From a virus, in IMG/VR virus record IMGVR_UViG_3300038760_000071, positions 1 through 64,000 of that record: a stretch of 64,000 bases of DNA. One strand, 5' to 3'. Positions 38,037 through 45,227 of the stretch are shown here, one piece after another (the stretch's first letter is position 1; each line of letters opens with the position of its first letter). The notes beneath the pieces are model-generated. The model was not told the DNA's origin and ran no database searches. It saw only the letters and a program-made list of their open reading frames with translations. Both the position numbers and the translations under genes were made by a program.

Positions 38037-39525
38037 CTAAAGGCTCATATCCAAACATTGATAGCTCATTCATATCATCTTGAGCTTGATCAGCACCCAT
38101 ACCGAAAACTATAGGCGGTAAGCAAGAATTATTATCACCCACTATTTCATTATCTAAATATAAAGATGTTGCATCTTCAAAATATTGAATACCGAAATCC
38201 ATTTGTTCAATAGTAGCAGGTTTACCTCGCTCATCTAGTTCCACAATTTCAAAAAATCTTTCTGTTATTTCTTTCTCTAGAATGAACAGAGCGTATAGCA
38301 ATGACATCACTCTATCATCATGATGACTTCTCCTAGCCTTCCATGTACCGTTTGGCCATCGAACAAAATTCTTAAGCTCAGTTAAAGTTTCTATATCATT
38401 AATCTGAACTGCTCGTACATCATTAATAAAATATCGCATGTTTAATACACCCTGATATTTTGTATTAGTATGAGCAATCATACCTAGCATTATATTTTTC
38501 CTATGAGCCGCTTTATTACCATATGATACAATTTTCTCATATCCCATATCATTCGCTAACCTATCTACAACTTGTGCACCACAATTATTACGCTCAATTA
38601 ATGCCAACGGCATGCCGTAGTTACGGAGAACAGAATATACCTTAGTTGCAAATTCAAGAGGAGGTATTTTATTGCTAGTATAACAAGCAACCTGCCGTAT
38701 ATCTTTAATATCTGTTATATCTAATATTTGTATACATGATGAGTCGGCACCAACACCCTCCGCTGTATCAACACCAGCAACATAAACACGTGATGGGTCT
38801 GCCTCTTCCCATATCTTATAATGACCATCATCTAAAATAATTTTTGGATCTCGAGTCTTAGAAACCATCTCCTCAAATAAATCATCATCAATTGATGATT
38901 CACCTGTTGATAAAAATTCGCAATTAAATTCTTGTCTCCACGCATCATTTGATCCAATTGCCTGTCTAGTAGATTTAACCCAATCATCATCTCTATCCGG
39001 CACTTCATGCCACATAATTTTATCATGCGCCCAGCCATTTTCACCATCCACTGCACCCTTATATAATGTATGAAATAGATTATCATTACCATTTGCGGTA
39101 CTACATACAAATACCTTGGATTTCTTCGACGATGTAATTACTGGAAAAACTGACTTCCAAAACTCCTCAATTAGGTGAGTGTTATGGGAGAGAATACCGT
39201 TAGTATAATACTTATGCGTCCTCTCAACCTCAACAAAATCATAAACCTTCTCTTCACGACCAATATCAATAATATCAACAACCTCACATAGACCATCTAC
39301 AGTTTTAATTCTATGACCTATTGAATCACATGCAAGAATAACATCCCCAGCTGCATCAATAAACCCATGGTTTTTAGATACGTGTATATAATCACCGTTA
39401 TCTAAAACAACTTGAAATAGCTTCTTCTTTGAATATTCAGCAATACCCTTAAAGTCTCTCCAACCCTCATCTGTTTCTATTTCCCATTCATCATTAGGAA
39501 TGAATCTTTCTATATCTTCTCGCAT
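38032..39525 (-). CDS. 17: Terminase large subunit, C-terminal piece, preceded by C-intein B
   Basis: 497 residues. Residues 1-115 are a C-intein ending THKYYTNGILSHN, so Thr116 is the +1 residue. Residues 116-497 are the rest of TerL: HLIEEFWKSVFPVITSSKKSK and VFVCSTANGNDN (ATPase coupling region), then the RNase H-like nuclease with acidic sites in VAGVDTAEGVGADSS and SHHDDRVMSLLYA. It aligns with T4 gp17 directly after the Walker B segment, so the N-terminal half of the ATPase must come from the other two pieces. The start lies inside the preceding endonuclease gene (16 nt overlap). Trans-splicing is predicted, not shown. Confidence 0.9.
   Translation of the reverse strand: MREDIERFIPNDEWEIETDEGWRDFKGIAEYSKKKLFQVVLDNGDYIHVSKNHGFIDAAGDVILACDSIGHRIKTVDGLCEVVDIIDIGREEKVYDFVEVERTHKYYTNGILSHNTHLIEEFWKSVFPVITSSKKSKVFVCSTANGNDNLFHTLYKGAVDGENGWAHDKIMWHEVPDRDDDWVKSTRQAIGSNDAWRQEFNCEFLSTGESSIDDDLFEEMVSKTRDPKIILDDGHYKIWEEADPSRVYVAGVDTAEGVGADSSCIQILDITDIKDIRQVACYTSNKIPPLEFATKVYSVLRNYGMPLALIERNNCGAQVVDRLANDMGYEKIVSYGNKAAHRKNIMLGMIAHTNTKYQGVLNMRYFINDVRAVQINDIETLTELKNFVRWPNGTWKARRSHHDDRVMSLLYALFILEKEITERFFEIVELDERGKPATIEQMDFGIQYFEDATSLYLDNEIVGDNNSCLPPIVFGMGADQAQDDMNELSMFGYEPLA
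39181..39525 (-). other. C-intein B (115 residues)
   Basis: It contains block B (YIHVSKNHGFI), block F (YDFVEVERTHKYY) and block G (NGILSHN, with penultimate His and terminal Asn). Only block A is missing; it sits on the 30-residue N-intein B at the end of the middle gene. The split between blocks A and B is the atypical position known from AceL-TerL-type inteins. Confidence 0.88.
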
Positions 39526-40685
39526 AAGTCTTCTTTTGTTATTATCTTAAAAGCATAATCATTCTCTCTACACCACAATCGAGCTGCTTCAAACTTCGAC
39601 TGATTCAAAGGTTGATTTACAAACTCACGTGGCTTTACCTCGTATAATACTTTATTTACCTGATCACAAAAATCGACAATGTAAACTCGTTCCTTATTAT
39701 CATATGTGTAAGGAATTCGAATTAATTCATAATCTAAATGAGGATTATTTTCATGAAACATTACCTCCCAACTACTACGATAATTATTAAGTCCAGTTAA
39801 CTCTGAATATAACTTTTTATTGGAATATCTGTTGTTTGTATTTGGTGTAAATTCTCCGGTTAAAATCTTATTCCTCATAACATCGCTCATCTTTTTATAT
39901 ATTCCCCTAGCTCTATTTTTTTTTGTGAGTTTATCTCTCTTATCTTTTGTCCACGTCTTCTTATTTGACGTAGATATCTTGCTTTTTGTTGTTTCGCTAT
40001 GATGGTATCCCCTACGAGATTTCACTCTCCGCTCTTTAACATCACCAGATTGCAAATAAGACAAATCACGATCCTTCCCAATAGTACTCAAAACATCACT
40101 AATACATCGCTTCTTACTACACGTTTTATTCAAGAAGAATGTATTCCTATTTTTAAAGCTGCAATAATCACCACATATACAGTATATTGAATCATTACAC
40201 ATACTTGCAAATTTATATTTAATATCCTCAATACCTTCTGTATGTTTAGATATATTGTGAATTAAGTCCTTATCATTTAGCAATGATGTATAGGCTGCTC
40301 GTTGAACATAGTCAGATAATCGTAGCATCGTCTCATCCGGAGGCATTGATATACCATCTTCAAAGATACCATCTTTTAATCTATCAATAAAGGATGCAAT
40401 TGACTTTCCACTAAACGACACACCACCTTTAACATAGCCACGTTTATAGCTAATAAACTTCAAGTCTGGTAGGTAGTCGACATCATTAACTATATGATAT
40501 AACTTTTGACCGAGTGGTAGCTCATCTAACGTAGGTGTATCTCTATAATACTCATTTATAAAATTATAAACCTTCTCACCATCTTCGTATTTATCATACC
40601 ATGCTCTATAATATGAGTTTTTATTAAGCTTCTTATCCTCAAAGAAATCAACTATACATGACTGCATATAACGTTTATCGATCAT
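39510..40685 (-). CDS. Free-standing PD-(D/E)XK homing endonuclease at split B
   Basis: 391 residues. The N-terminal region is helical, followed by a Cys-rich segment (CICGDYCSF, then CSKKRC), a NUMOD-like basic helix region (YHHSETTKSKISTSNKK) and a C-terminal nuclease. The nuclease residues are visible as E307 in YRSSWEVMF, D338 in YIVDF, and E349-x-K351 in LYEVKP. It is placed exactly between the N- and C-intein halves of split B, so it likely cuts uninterrupted terL alleles and spreads the break. It has its own CATAAATA box 5 nt before the ATG. It appears complete. Confidence 0.75.
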   Translation of the reverse strand: MIDKRYMQSCIVDFFEDKKLNKNSYYRAWYDKYEDGEKVYNFINEYYRDTPTLDELPLGQKLYHIVNDVDYLPDLKFISYKRGYVKGGVSFSGKSIASFIDRLKDGIFEDGISMPPDETMLRLSDYVQRAAYTSLLNDKDLIHNISKHTEGIEDIKYKFASMCNDSIYCICGDYCSFKNRNTFFLNKTCSKKRCISDVLSTIGKDRDLSYLQSGDVKERRVKSRRGYHHSETTKSKISTSNKKTWTKDKRDKLTKKNRARGIYKKMSDVMRNKILTGEFTPNTNNRYSNKKLYSELTGLNNYRSSWEVMFHENNPHLDYELIRIPYTYDNKERVYIVDFCDQVNKVLYEVKPREFVNQPLNQSKFEAARLWCRENDYAFKIITKEDLCEKI

Positions 40686-40690
40686 ATATT

Positions 40691-40698
40691 TATTTATG
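40691..40698 (-). promoter_or_regulatory. Late promoter box of the endonuclease gene
   Basis: Minus-strand CATAAATA followed by aatat and the ATG at 40685. Confidence 0.6.
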
Positions 40699-41161
40699 TC
40701 TTTTGGATAATATTCTCAATACTTCTTGTGACTATCTCCCCTGTATTTTTATTACGTAGCCTTACTGTAGTATCTTTAGACACACACTCAATGAAAGCCA
40801 TCTCATCAATCACTAAGCATTGATGACTTAATACACCGTTAGCGTAATATGTATGAGTTTTCTCAACTTCTAGCAGCTCGTATACTTTACTATCATCAGT
40901 GTAAGTGGCAATATCGGTAATTTCAATACCACCATATAATTTATTTTTAATTAAAAGATCTTTTGCATAAACGATCTCCTCGTTTTCTGCTAACAGTTTA
41001 TGTAGAGGTGTACATATTAACTCTTTATCACTAGAGAGTGTGAGTTTAATTTTTGAAGGGTTACTACCGATTATAAGCCCTTTAAAGTCTCTGAAACCGT
41101 CGTTTGTTAGTACTTGATATTTGCTATTTTTAAAGCATTTATATTTTGTTAAGTCTGCCAT
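40694..41161 (-). CDS. 17: Terminase middle piece: C-intein A, 11-residue Walker B extein, N-intein B
   Basis: 155 residues. 1-114 form a C-intein (block B at ELICTPLHKLL, block F at VYELLEVEKTHTYY, block G ANGVLSHQ). 115-125 read CLVIDEMAFIE, the hydrophobic strand plus Asp-Glu of a TerL Walker B motif. 126-155 (CVSKDTTVRLRNKNTGE onward) are a new N-intein. Joining the extein to RGQSVN upstream and THLIEEF downstream reproduces the gp17-type order. Almost the entire polypeptide is therefore intein, carrying one catalytic strand. A degenerate AAAATA lies 5 nt before the ATG. C-inteins A and B are clearly homologous (DGFRDFKG / EGWRDFKG). Confidence 0.88.
   Translation of the reverse strand: MADLTKYKCFKNSKYQVLTNDGFRDFKGLIIGSNPSKIKLTLSSDKELICTPLHKLLAENEEIVYAKDLLIKNKLYGGIEITDIATYTDDSKVYELLEVEKTHTYYANGVLSHQCLVIDEMAFIECVSKDTTVRLRNKNTGEIVTRSIENIIQKT
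40787..40819 (-). other. 11-residue terminase extein carrying the Walker B motif
   Basis: Encodes CLVIDEMAFIE: Cys is the +1 residue for split A, and Glu is the last residue before Cys1 of N-intein B. The Asp-Glu pair is the Mg/catalytic pair of the packaging ATPase. Confidence 0.85.
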
Positions 41162-41165
41162 CTTA

Positions 41166-41990
41166 CTATTTTATTTTTGTTTCGAGATTTGTACCTCTTT
41201 TTGGGAAGCATTTAGGACAAGCGGGTCTATGACCAATAGATAAATCATGATAAAATCTAGCGTCACACTCTTGACATACCCATTTATATTTTTTATACAG
41301 TGCAACTCCGTTATACGTCTCATCCAACTTAACGTTATAATCTGTCTCAATTTTAGAGATTAATTTAACTTGCTTTGTAAAAATGGCGCGCTGCGTAATA
41401 GCCTCAGATTGCATTGGGTTATCTACACCATATTTTTCATTCAATGTCTTTCGAGCTTTATTTTTATAATCTTCAGTCTGAAAAAAGTGATCAACACCGT
41501 ATTTTAAGTTATTATGTTTAACTCGTGTTGTCTTAAGCTTAGATATATCGCTACACGTTTTATTACTCCATGTATTAATCACTTTACTTTTAAAATCCTC
41601 GCTCTGCTGGTATATCTCGCTCCCGTATTTCTCCTGGTTGGTTGCCTTACTATGTGATTGACCGGCTTTTGATTGCAACCAAGACGTTGCACCATATTTC
41701 TCTATATTAGTTAATTTAATCTCCTCAACATTATATTTATTACTACATTTACGACAACAAAACTTACCATACCCGGATTTAAAATCCCGGTATTTGAGAA
41801 TACTATTACACTGCATGCATGTTGGTGTCTCTGATATATTATGACACACATTATACGCATTACGAGCAAATGTTAACTCAGAGTCATATAGTTCATGTTG
41901 CTTTATAAATGTCACTTCATCACCGTGGAGATATTTCGGAAAAACCTTAGGTATATTTGTAAGCGTTAATAGTACACTATTCACATCCAT
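41166..41990 (-). CDS. Free-standing endonuclease gene at split A, nuclease end missing
   Basis: 274 residues from the ATG at 41990, which is 5 nt after an ATAAATA box; a longer upstream reading would overlap the terminase gene without such a signal. It has an N-terminal zinc-ribbon-like region (CMQCN, then CCRKCSN) and four tandem DNA-binding-type repeats around EKYGVDNPMQSEA / KYGSEIYQQSEDFKSKV. A second ribbon follows (WVCQECDARF, then ACPKCFPKRG). Proteins of this build normally continue into a Vsr-like nuclease, but here the gene stops a few residues after the ribbon (TNLETKIK). No downstream continuation exists because the next gene starts 4 nt later. Probably a decaying homing gene. 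Confidence 0.65.
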   Translation of the reverse strand: MDVNSVLLTLTNIPKVFPKYLHGDEVTFIKQHELYDSELTFARNAYNVCHNISETPTCMQCNSILKYRDFKSGYGKFCCRKCSNKYNVEEIKLTNIEKYGATSWLQSKAGQSHSKATNQEKYGSEIYQQSEDFKSKVINTWSNKTCSDISKLKTTRVKHNNLKYGVDHFFQTEDYKNKARKTLNEKYGVDNPMQSEAITQRAIFTKQVKLISKIETDYNVKLDETYNGVALYKKYKWVCQECDARFYHDLSIGHRPACPKCFPKRGTNLETKIK

Positions 41991-41995
41991 AATAG

Positions 41996-42003
41996 TATTT
42001 ATT
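41996..42003 (-). promoter_or_regulatory. Late promoter box at split A
   Basis: Minus-strand TAATAAATA followed by ctatt and the ATG at 41990. It supports the internal start chosen for the endonuclease gene. Confidence 0.5.
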
Positions 42004-42042
42004 ACCCAATTGGGTAAAGCCACCGGTAAAGGTATTATATTT

Positions 42043-43737
42043 TTAATTGTCCAGGAATATAGGAAGTAACTCCCCACCTTCAAATTCAGCTGCTAACTCC
42101 TCCATGGAGCAATCAAATGTTAACCCAGTTTCTTTATCTTTCAACGTTATTATTGTCTCCCCGTCGACACAGTTGACGGATTGGCCACGGGCTGCTGACC
42201 CGGTCGTAGTAGTAATACCTATACGAGAGCCATTCTCAAGGGTCATGGACGTTTTGGCATATTCTTTAACAGGCGGCTTAAGCCAGTTAGGTAGTTCCTC
42301 ATATGCCATCCGAACTCTTTGAAATATTTCAATCGCAGTAGCTTCTTTGTTAGCTACTAGCAATATTCGCTGATCTGCATTAAAGCATGCTTGCCAGAGG
42401 ATATAAATTGTCATCATTGTCGAGTTGTGAGTAGGTATATACTGATTACCTGCGAGAAATTGCGAATCTTCACTATCAACAGTTATACACCTAACAGGAA
42501 CCGATTCAACAAGCTCTATATTCTTTATAAAGTGATACTGCCCCCTTATTTTAAAGTTATGCTTCTTCTCTTGATGCTTTATTCTTTTCTGCTTAAACGA
42601 TAATAGAGCTACATCTTCAATTGGTTTAAATGTTATAGATGAGCATGGCTTACATTCCACACCATTAAGTGTCGGTATATAGTCTTTTAATGTAACCTTA
42701 TACCCTAGACTTTCAGTTAACTGCTTTACCTGTCTAGTGAGATTCTTATTTGTGTTATAAAACTGACATGTACCTGCTTTATTTATATAGCCATCACTAT
42801 CAACTAAACCTTGCAGTAACTGTAATCGTTGCTCTCTACTCGCTAACATATAATCAACGGGTATATGTTTATTATTGAGTAAGTTATTATGTCTTAATAA
42901 CGAACTAAGACTCTTTGTTTGTATATCAGACTCAACAGTAGGGCGAATAAAATAATTTTTCGAATTGTAGTTTTTAATAATAAGCTTATCAAATTGCTCT
43001 ATCTTATCAAATATTTTAATCTGTTCGTCTATATCTCTATGACCAACTGTTATTGTACCGGTAGCAGATGTACCATCACCTAACCACAAGCCTAGGACAT
43101 AGGGATGTATAGGTAATTCTTTCTCTATACCCCCAACACCATTAATACATGTTGGTATTCTGTGATTAGGCTCAGGTCTCTTCTTACCACTATATAGTGT
43201 GTCTAAAATATCTCTTGTTGTCTTAACTGACCCACTACACTCCTTTCTACGATCACCCCTCGTCTGAGTAAACCATAAATGATCACCATCTGCAACTATC
43301 TCCTCCCCGTTATCAAATGTTACTTTATAACAGTCACGATCATATAATACATCATGCGCTTTTAAAACACTACACTGATCACCCTTATTATCGTATATAA
43401 CATCACCAGATTTAATAGACCCCATATCCATCCACCCGGTTGGTGTTGGTATTGGTGTATCTAATGCTAGTGCCTTACCTATCTGTCTACTTGCTAGCTG
43501 TATAAAGAATCGATTATCTCTCATCTTACGGATGGCTCGCTTTTGAGCAGGATATAGCTTAATAGTCTCACGCCCACGATCAAGATTAATAATATAGAAA
43601 TAATTTTCAGCAAAATAGAGTATATTCTGACTCGCTTTCTTAAGCGCGTTCACTTGCGATGTAGTATATTCACCTTTCCAGTTAACATTTGGTAGGTTTT
43701 TGTTACCCATGTAGAACATATTACTTTGCTGAGCCAT
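42043..43737 (-). CDS. 17: Terminase large subunit, N-terminal piece, with contiguous intein and N-intein A
   Basis: 564 residues. Extein 1-88 ends FFIQLASRQIGK. An intein occupies 89-438. Extein 439-522 begins STMMTIYILWQACFN and ends GSAARGQSVN. 523-564 (CVDGETIITLKDKETG onward) are an N-intein, then a stop. Removal of the first intein restores SRQIGKST, the TerL Walker A motif. The ATPase then lacks Walker B, which is on the next piece. With all inteins removed the four exteins total 88+84+11+382 = 565 residues; T4 gp17 has 610. TATAAATA lies 6 nt before the ATG, divergent from the 43771 gene. Confidence 0.92.
   Translation of the reverse strand: MAQQSNMFYMGNKNLPNVNWKGEYTTSQVNALKKASQNILYFAENYFYIINLDRGRETIKLYPAQKRAIRKMRDNRFFIQLASRQIGKALALDTPIPTPTGWMDMGSIKSGDVIYDNKGDQCSVLKAHDVLYDRDCYKVTFDNGEEIVADGDHLWFTQTRGDRRKECSGSVKTTRDILDTLYSGKKRPEPNHRIPTCINGVGGIEKELPIHPYVLGLWLGDGTSATGTITVGHRDIDEQIKIFDKIEQFDKLIIKNYNSKNYFIRPTVESDIQTKSLSSLLRHNNLLNNKHIPVDYMLASREQRLQLLQGLVDSDGYINKAGTCQFYNTNKNLTRQVKQLTESLGYKVTLKDYIPTLNGVECKPCSSITFKPIEDVALLSFKQKRIKHQEKKHNFKIRGQYHFIKNIELVESVPVRCITVDSEDSQFLAGNQYIPTHNSTMMTIYILWQACFNADQRILLVANKEATAIEIFQRVRMAYEELPNWLKPPVKEYAKTSMTLENGSRIGITTTTGSAARGQSVNCVDGETIITLKDKETGLTFDCSMEELAAEFEGGELLPIFLDN
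42046..42171 (-). other. N-intein A (42 residues)
   Basis: Starts at Cys1 with block A CVDGETIITLKDKETG and ends shortly after (LLPIFLDN) at a stop codon. Its C-terminal partner starts 885 nt further along the strand at 41161, beyond the endonuclease gene. Confidence 0.88.
42424..43473 (-). other. Contiguous LAGLIDADG intein in the Walker A motif
   Basis: 350 residues, from Ala89 (ALALDTPIPTPTGW) to Asn438 (QYIPTHN), +1 residue Ser439. LAGLIDADG-type helices are visible at YVLGLWLGDG (213-222) and LLQGLVDSDG (307-316), with acidic residues intact. The first intein residue is Ala rather than Cys or Ser, which implies the splicing route in which the +1 residue attacks directly. Confidence 0.88.
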
Positions 43738-43743
43738 TGAAAA

Positions 43744-43751
43744 TATTTATA
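43744..43751 (-). promoter_or_regulatory. Late promoter box of the terminase N-terminal gene
   Basis: Minus-strand TATAAATA followed by ttttca and the ATG at 43737. It forms a compact divergent pair with the 43758 box within 33 bp. Confidence 0.7.
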
Positions 43752-43757
43752 CCTAGA

Positions 43758-43765
43758 CATAAATA
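43758..43765 (+). promoter_or_regulatory. Late promoter box, N5 before ATG
   Basis: CATAAATA followed by aatat and the ATG at 43771. Confidence 0.65.
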
Positions 43766-43770
43766 AATAT

Positions 43771-44772
43771 ATGTCTACAAAAGATTTAATGAATTTAGGT
43801 CAGGTATACGGTACAATATTTAACGACTTTAAAAAAACTATTGTCAAAGAAAGTACCGTGCCTAAAGGTGAAATTGGAAACGCGGATCTCGAGCAGAAAG
43901 GTGGTCCTGAAGAGACTGCCGGTTATAGCAGCGATAGAGTTGATATAGAAGATGAAGATCAAAAAAGTAATGATTATAACATTAAAGGTCTTTCATACGG
44001 TAAGGGTAATAATCCAGGCAATACACAAAGCCCTCAACCAACTACAGGTGATGCTGCTCTATTAGGTATTGTAGGTGACGGAGACGAGGATGAGGAAGAT
44101 ACTAAAAATGATGAATATCCATATGAATGTGACTGTGGTGAAACGTGGAAGACAAAGGACGCTGCATCGCAATGTAGTACTTGCCAGGGGCACAGTAATA
44201 TACACGATGAGGATGAAGAAATTTTACATGAAACAGAGAAAATTGCGAGGAATGGACTAAATAATTTTATGAAGCGAAAATCAGTCTTTGATAAACTTTA
44301 CGATAAGGTCATGGTTAGTGAAAACTTTGGTGAATTAGAACCCAGTGATCTTGACTCCCTCGGGTTAGATGACGCTGTACCAGATAGTGAACTAGGTGAT
44401 GAAGGTGAAGATGGTGATGAAATCACCGTTACCCTTGATCGTTCAACAGCCCAAGCTTTATGTGATGTATTGCAAGCAGCTATCGGGCATAGTGAAGATG
44501 GTGACGAAGATTTTGGTGCCGGTGATAGTGATGATGGGTTTGATGGGTTCGATGGTGAAGAGGATGAAGAGGGCGCACCAACCGCACTAAACACATCTTA
44601 TAATGATGGAAAGTCCAATAAAGTTGGATCACTTAAAGCAAAAGGTGGGGCGACATTTAAAGGTACTAACATAAAGGTAGATACAGGCTCCACCCACTCC
44701 GGCAGCTATAATGATGGTAAAAATAACAAGGTTGGTAACCTCAAAACCAATCAATCAGCTTTCGAGCAGTAA
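43771..44772 (+). CDS. Acidic late virion-type protein with zinc ribbon
   Basis: 333 residues, very acidic (tracts such as GDGDEDEEDTKNDE and GDSDDGFDGFDGEEDEE). A C4 zinc-ribbon-like segment lies near 118-140 (YECDCGETWKTKDAASQCSTCQGH). A helical region follows (NGLNNFMKRKSVFDKLYDKVM). Two copies of a SYNDGK-NKVG-LK unit stand near the C-terminus. Late promoter, own terminator, next to neck genes: a capsid, prohead or scaffold-associated role is plausible but unproven. Confidence 0.6.
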   Translation: MSTKDLMNLGQVYGTIFNDFKKTIVKESTVPKGEIGNADLEQKGGPEETAGYSSDRVDIEDEDQKSNDYNIKGLSYGKGNNPGNTQSPQPTTGDAALLGIVGDGDEDEEDTKNDEYPYECDCGETWKTKDAASQCSTCQGHSNIHDEDEEILHETEKIARNGLNNFMKRKSVFDKLYDKVMVSENFGELEPSDLDSLGLDDAVPDSELGDEGEDGDEITVTLDRSTAQALCDVLQAAIGHSEDGDEDFGAGDSDDGFDGFDGEEDEEGAPTALNTSYNDGKSNKVGSLKAKGGATFKGTNIKVDTGSTHSGSYNDGKNNKVGNLKTNQSAFEQ

Positions 44773-44795
44773 TACTAACATATAACACATAATAA

Positions 44796-44829
44796 AAAAG
44801 GCCCGCTGGTGTGAATCAGCGGGCCTTTT
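44796..44829 (+). terminator. Rho-independent terminator
   Basis: Stem AAAAGGCCCGCTG / CAGCGGGCCTTTT with an 8-nt loop, 23 nt after the stop of the acidic gene. A-tracts on one side and T-tract on the other allow it to act in both directions. Confidence 0.88.
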
Positions 44830-44833
44830 GTAT

Positions 44834-44839
44834 TAAATA
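44834..44839 (+). promoter_or_regulatory. Late promoter box, N5 before ATG
   Basis: ATTAAATA followed by tatac and the ATG at 44845, directly behind the terminator, so the two transcripts are separated. Confidence 0.5.
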
Positions 44840-44844
44840 TATAC

Positions 44845-45171
44845 ATGATTACCTTCCTAGAATATTTTAAAGGTGATAAATATATGAACCCTATGCAGAG
44901 ATCTGGTAAGAATCTCTACGGTGGTGTAGATAGAAAGCACCAAAATAATGTAAAGAAGGAATATAATTCAAAATGCCCCCATGTTAACAACTTACTAAAT
45001 GGTGGAGCAGCTCAAATAAAACTGATGGGTGCACCTCTTATGCAGACATTATCTTCATATAATATGGACTATCAACCAGGTACAGTAAAGGTGCTAGGCA
45101 ACTCCGGAGTTGAGGTTAAGATGTACGAAGACGGAGAAAGTAATCAATGTGGAATCTTGACTAGACGATAA
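44845..45171 (+). CDS. Small late hypothetical protein
   Basis: 108 residues, basic N-terminus (MITFLEYFKGDKYMNPMQRSGK) and a polar C-terminus (VKMYEDGESNQCGILTRR). No recognised domain. It is placed between the acidic virion-type gene and the neck gene, with its own late box, so a minor virion or head-tail joining role is possible. Confidence 0.6.
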   Translation: MITFLEYFKGDKYMNPMQRSGKNLYGGVDRKHQNNVKKEYNSKCPHVNNLLNGGAAQIKLMGAPLMQTLSSYNMDYQPGTVKVLGNSGVEVKMYEDGESNQCGILTRR

Positions 45172-45216
45172 CATGGTATGCCTTGAATCTAGACTTATAA
45201 AGCAAGCCTGTAGCCA

Positions 45217-45222
45217 TAAATA
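45217..45222 (+). promoter_or_regulatory. Late promoter box of the neck gene
   Basis: CCATAAATA followed by aatgt and the ATG at 45228. Confidence 0.6.
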
Positions 45223-45227
45223 AATGT

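Noticed and set aside
41991-42083. Longer N-terminus of the endonuclease gene at split A
   Set aside because: The extra 31 residues overlap the terminase gene, whereas the ATG at 41990 has a late box at exactly 5 nt.
38032-43737. Group I intron interruptions of terL
   Set aside because: The inserts are open reading frames with intein blocks A, B, F and G, and the extein junctions carry Cys, Ser or Thr at +1. Protein splicing explains them without RNA splicing.
44298-44594. Minus-strand Ser/Pro-rich frame
   Set aside because: Antisense of the Asp/Glu/Gly-rich tract of the acidic virion-type protein; no signals.
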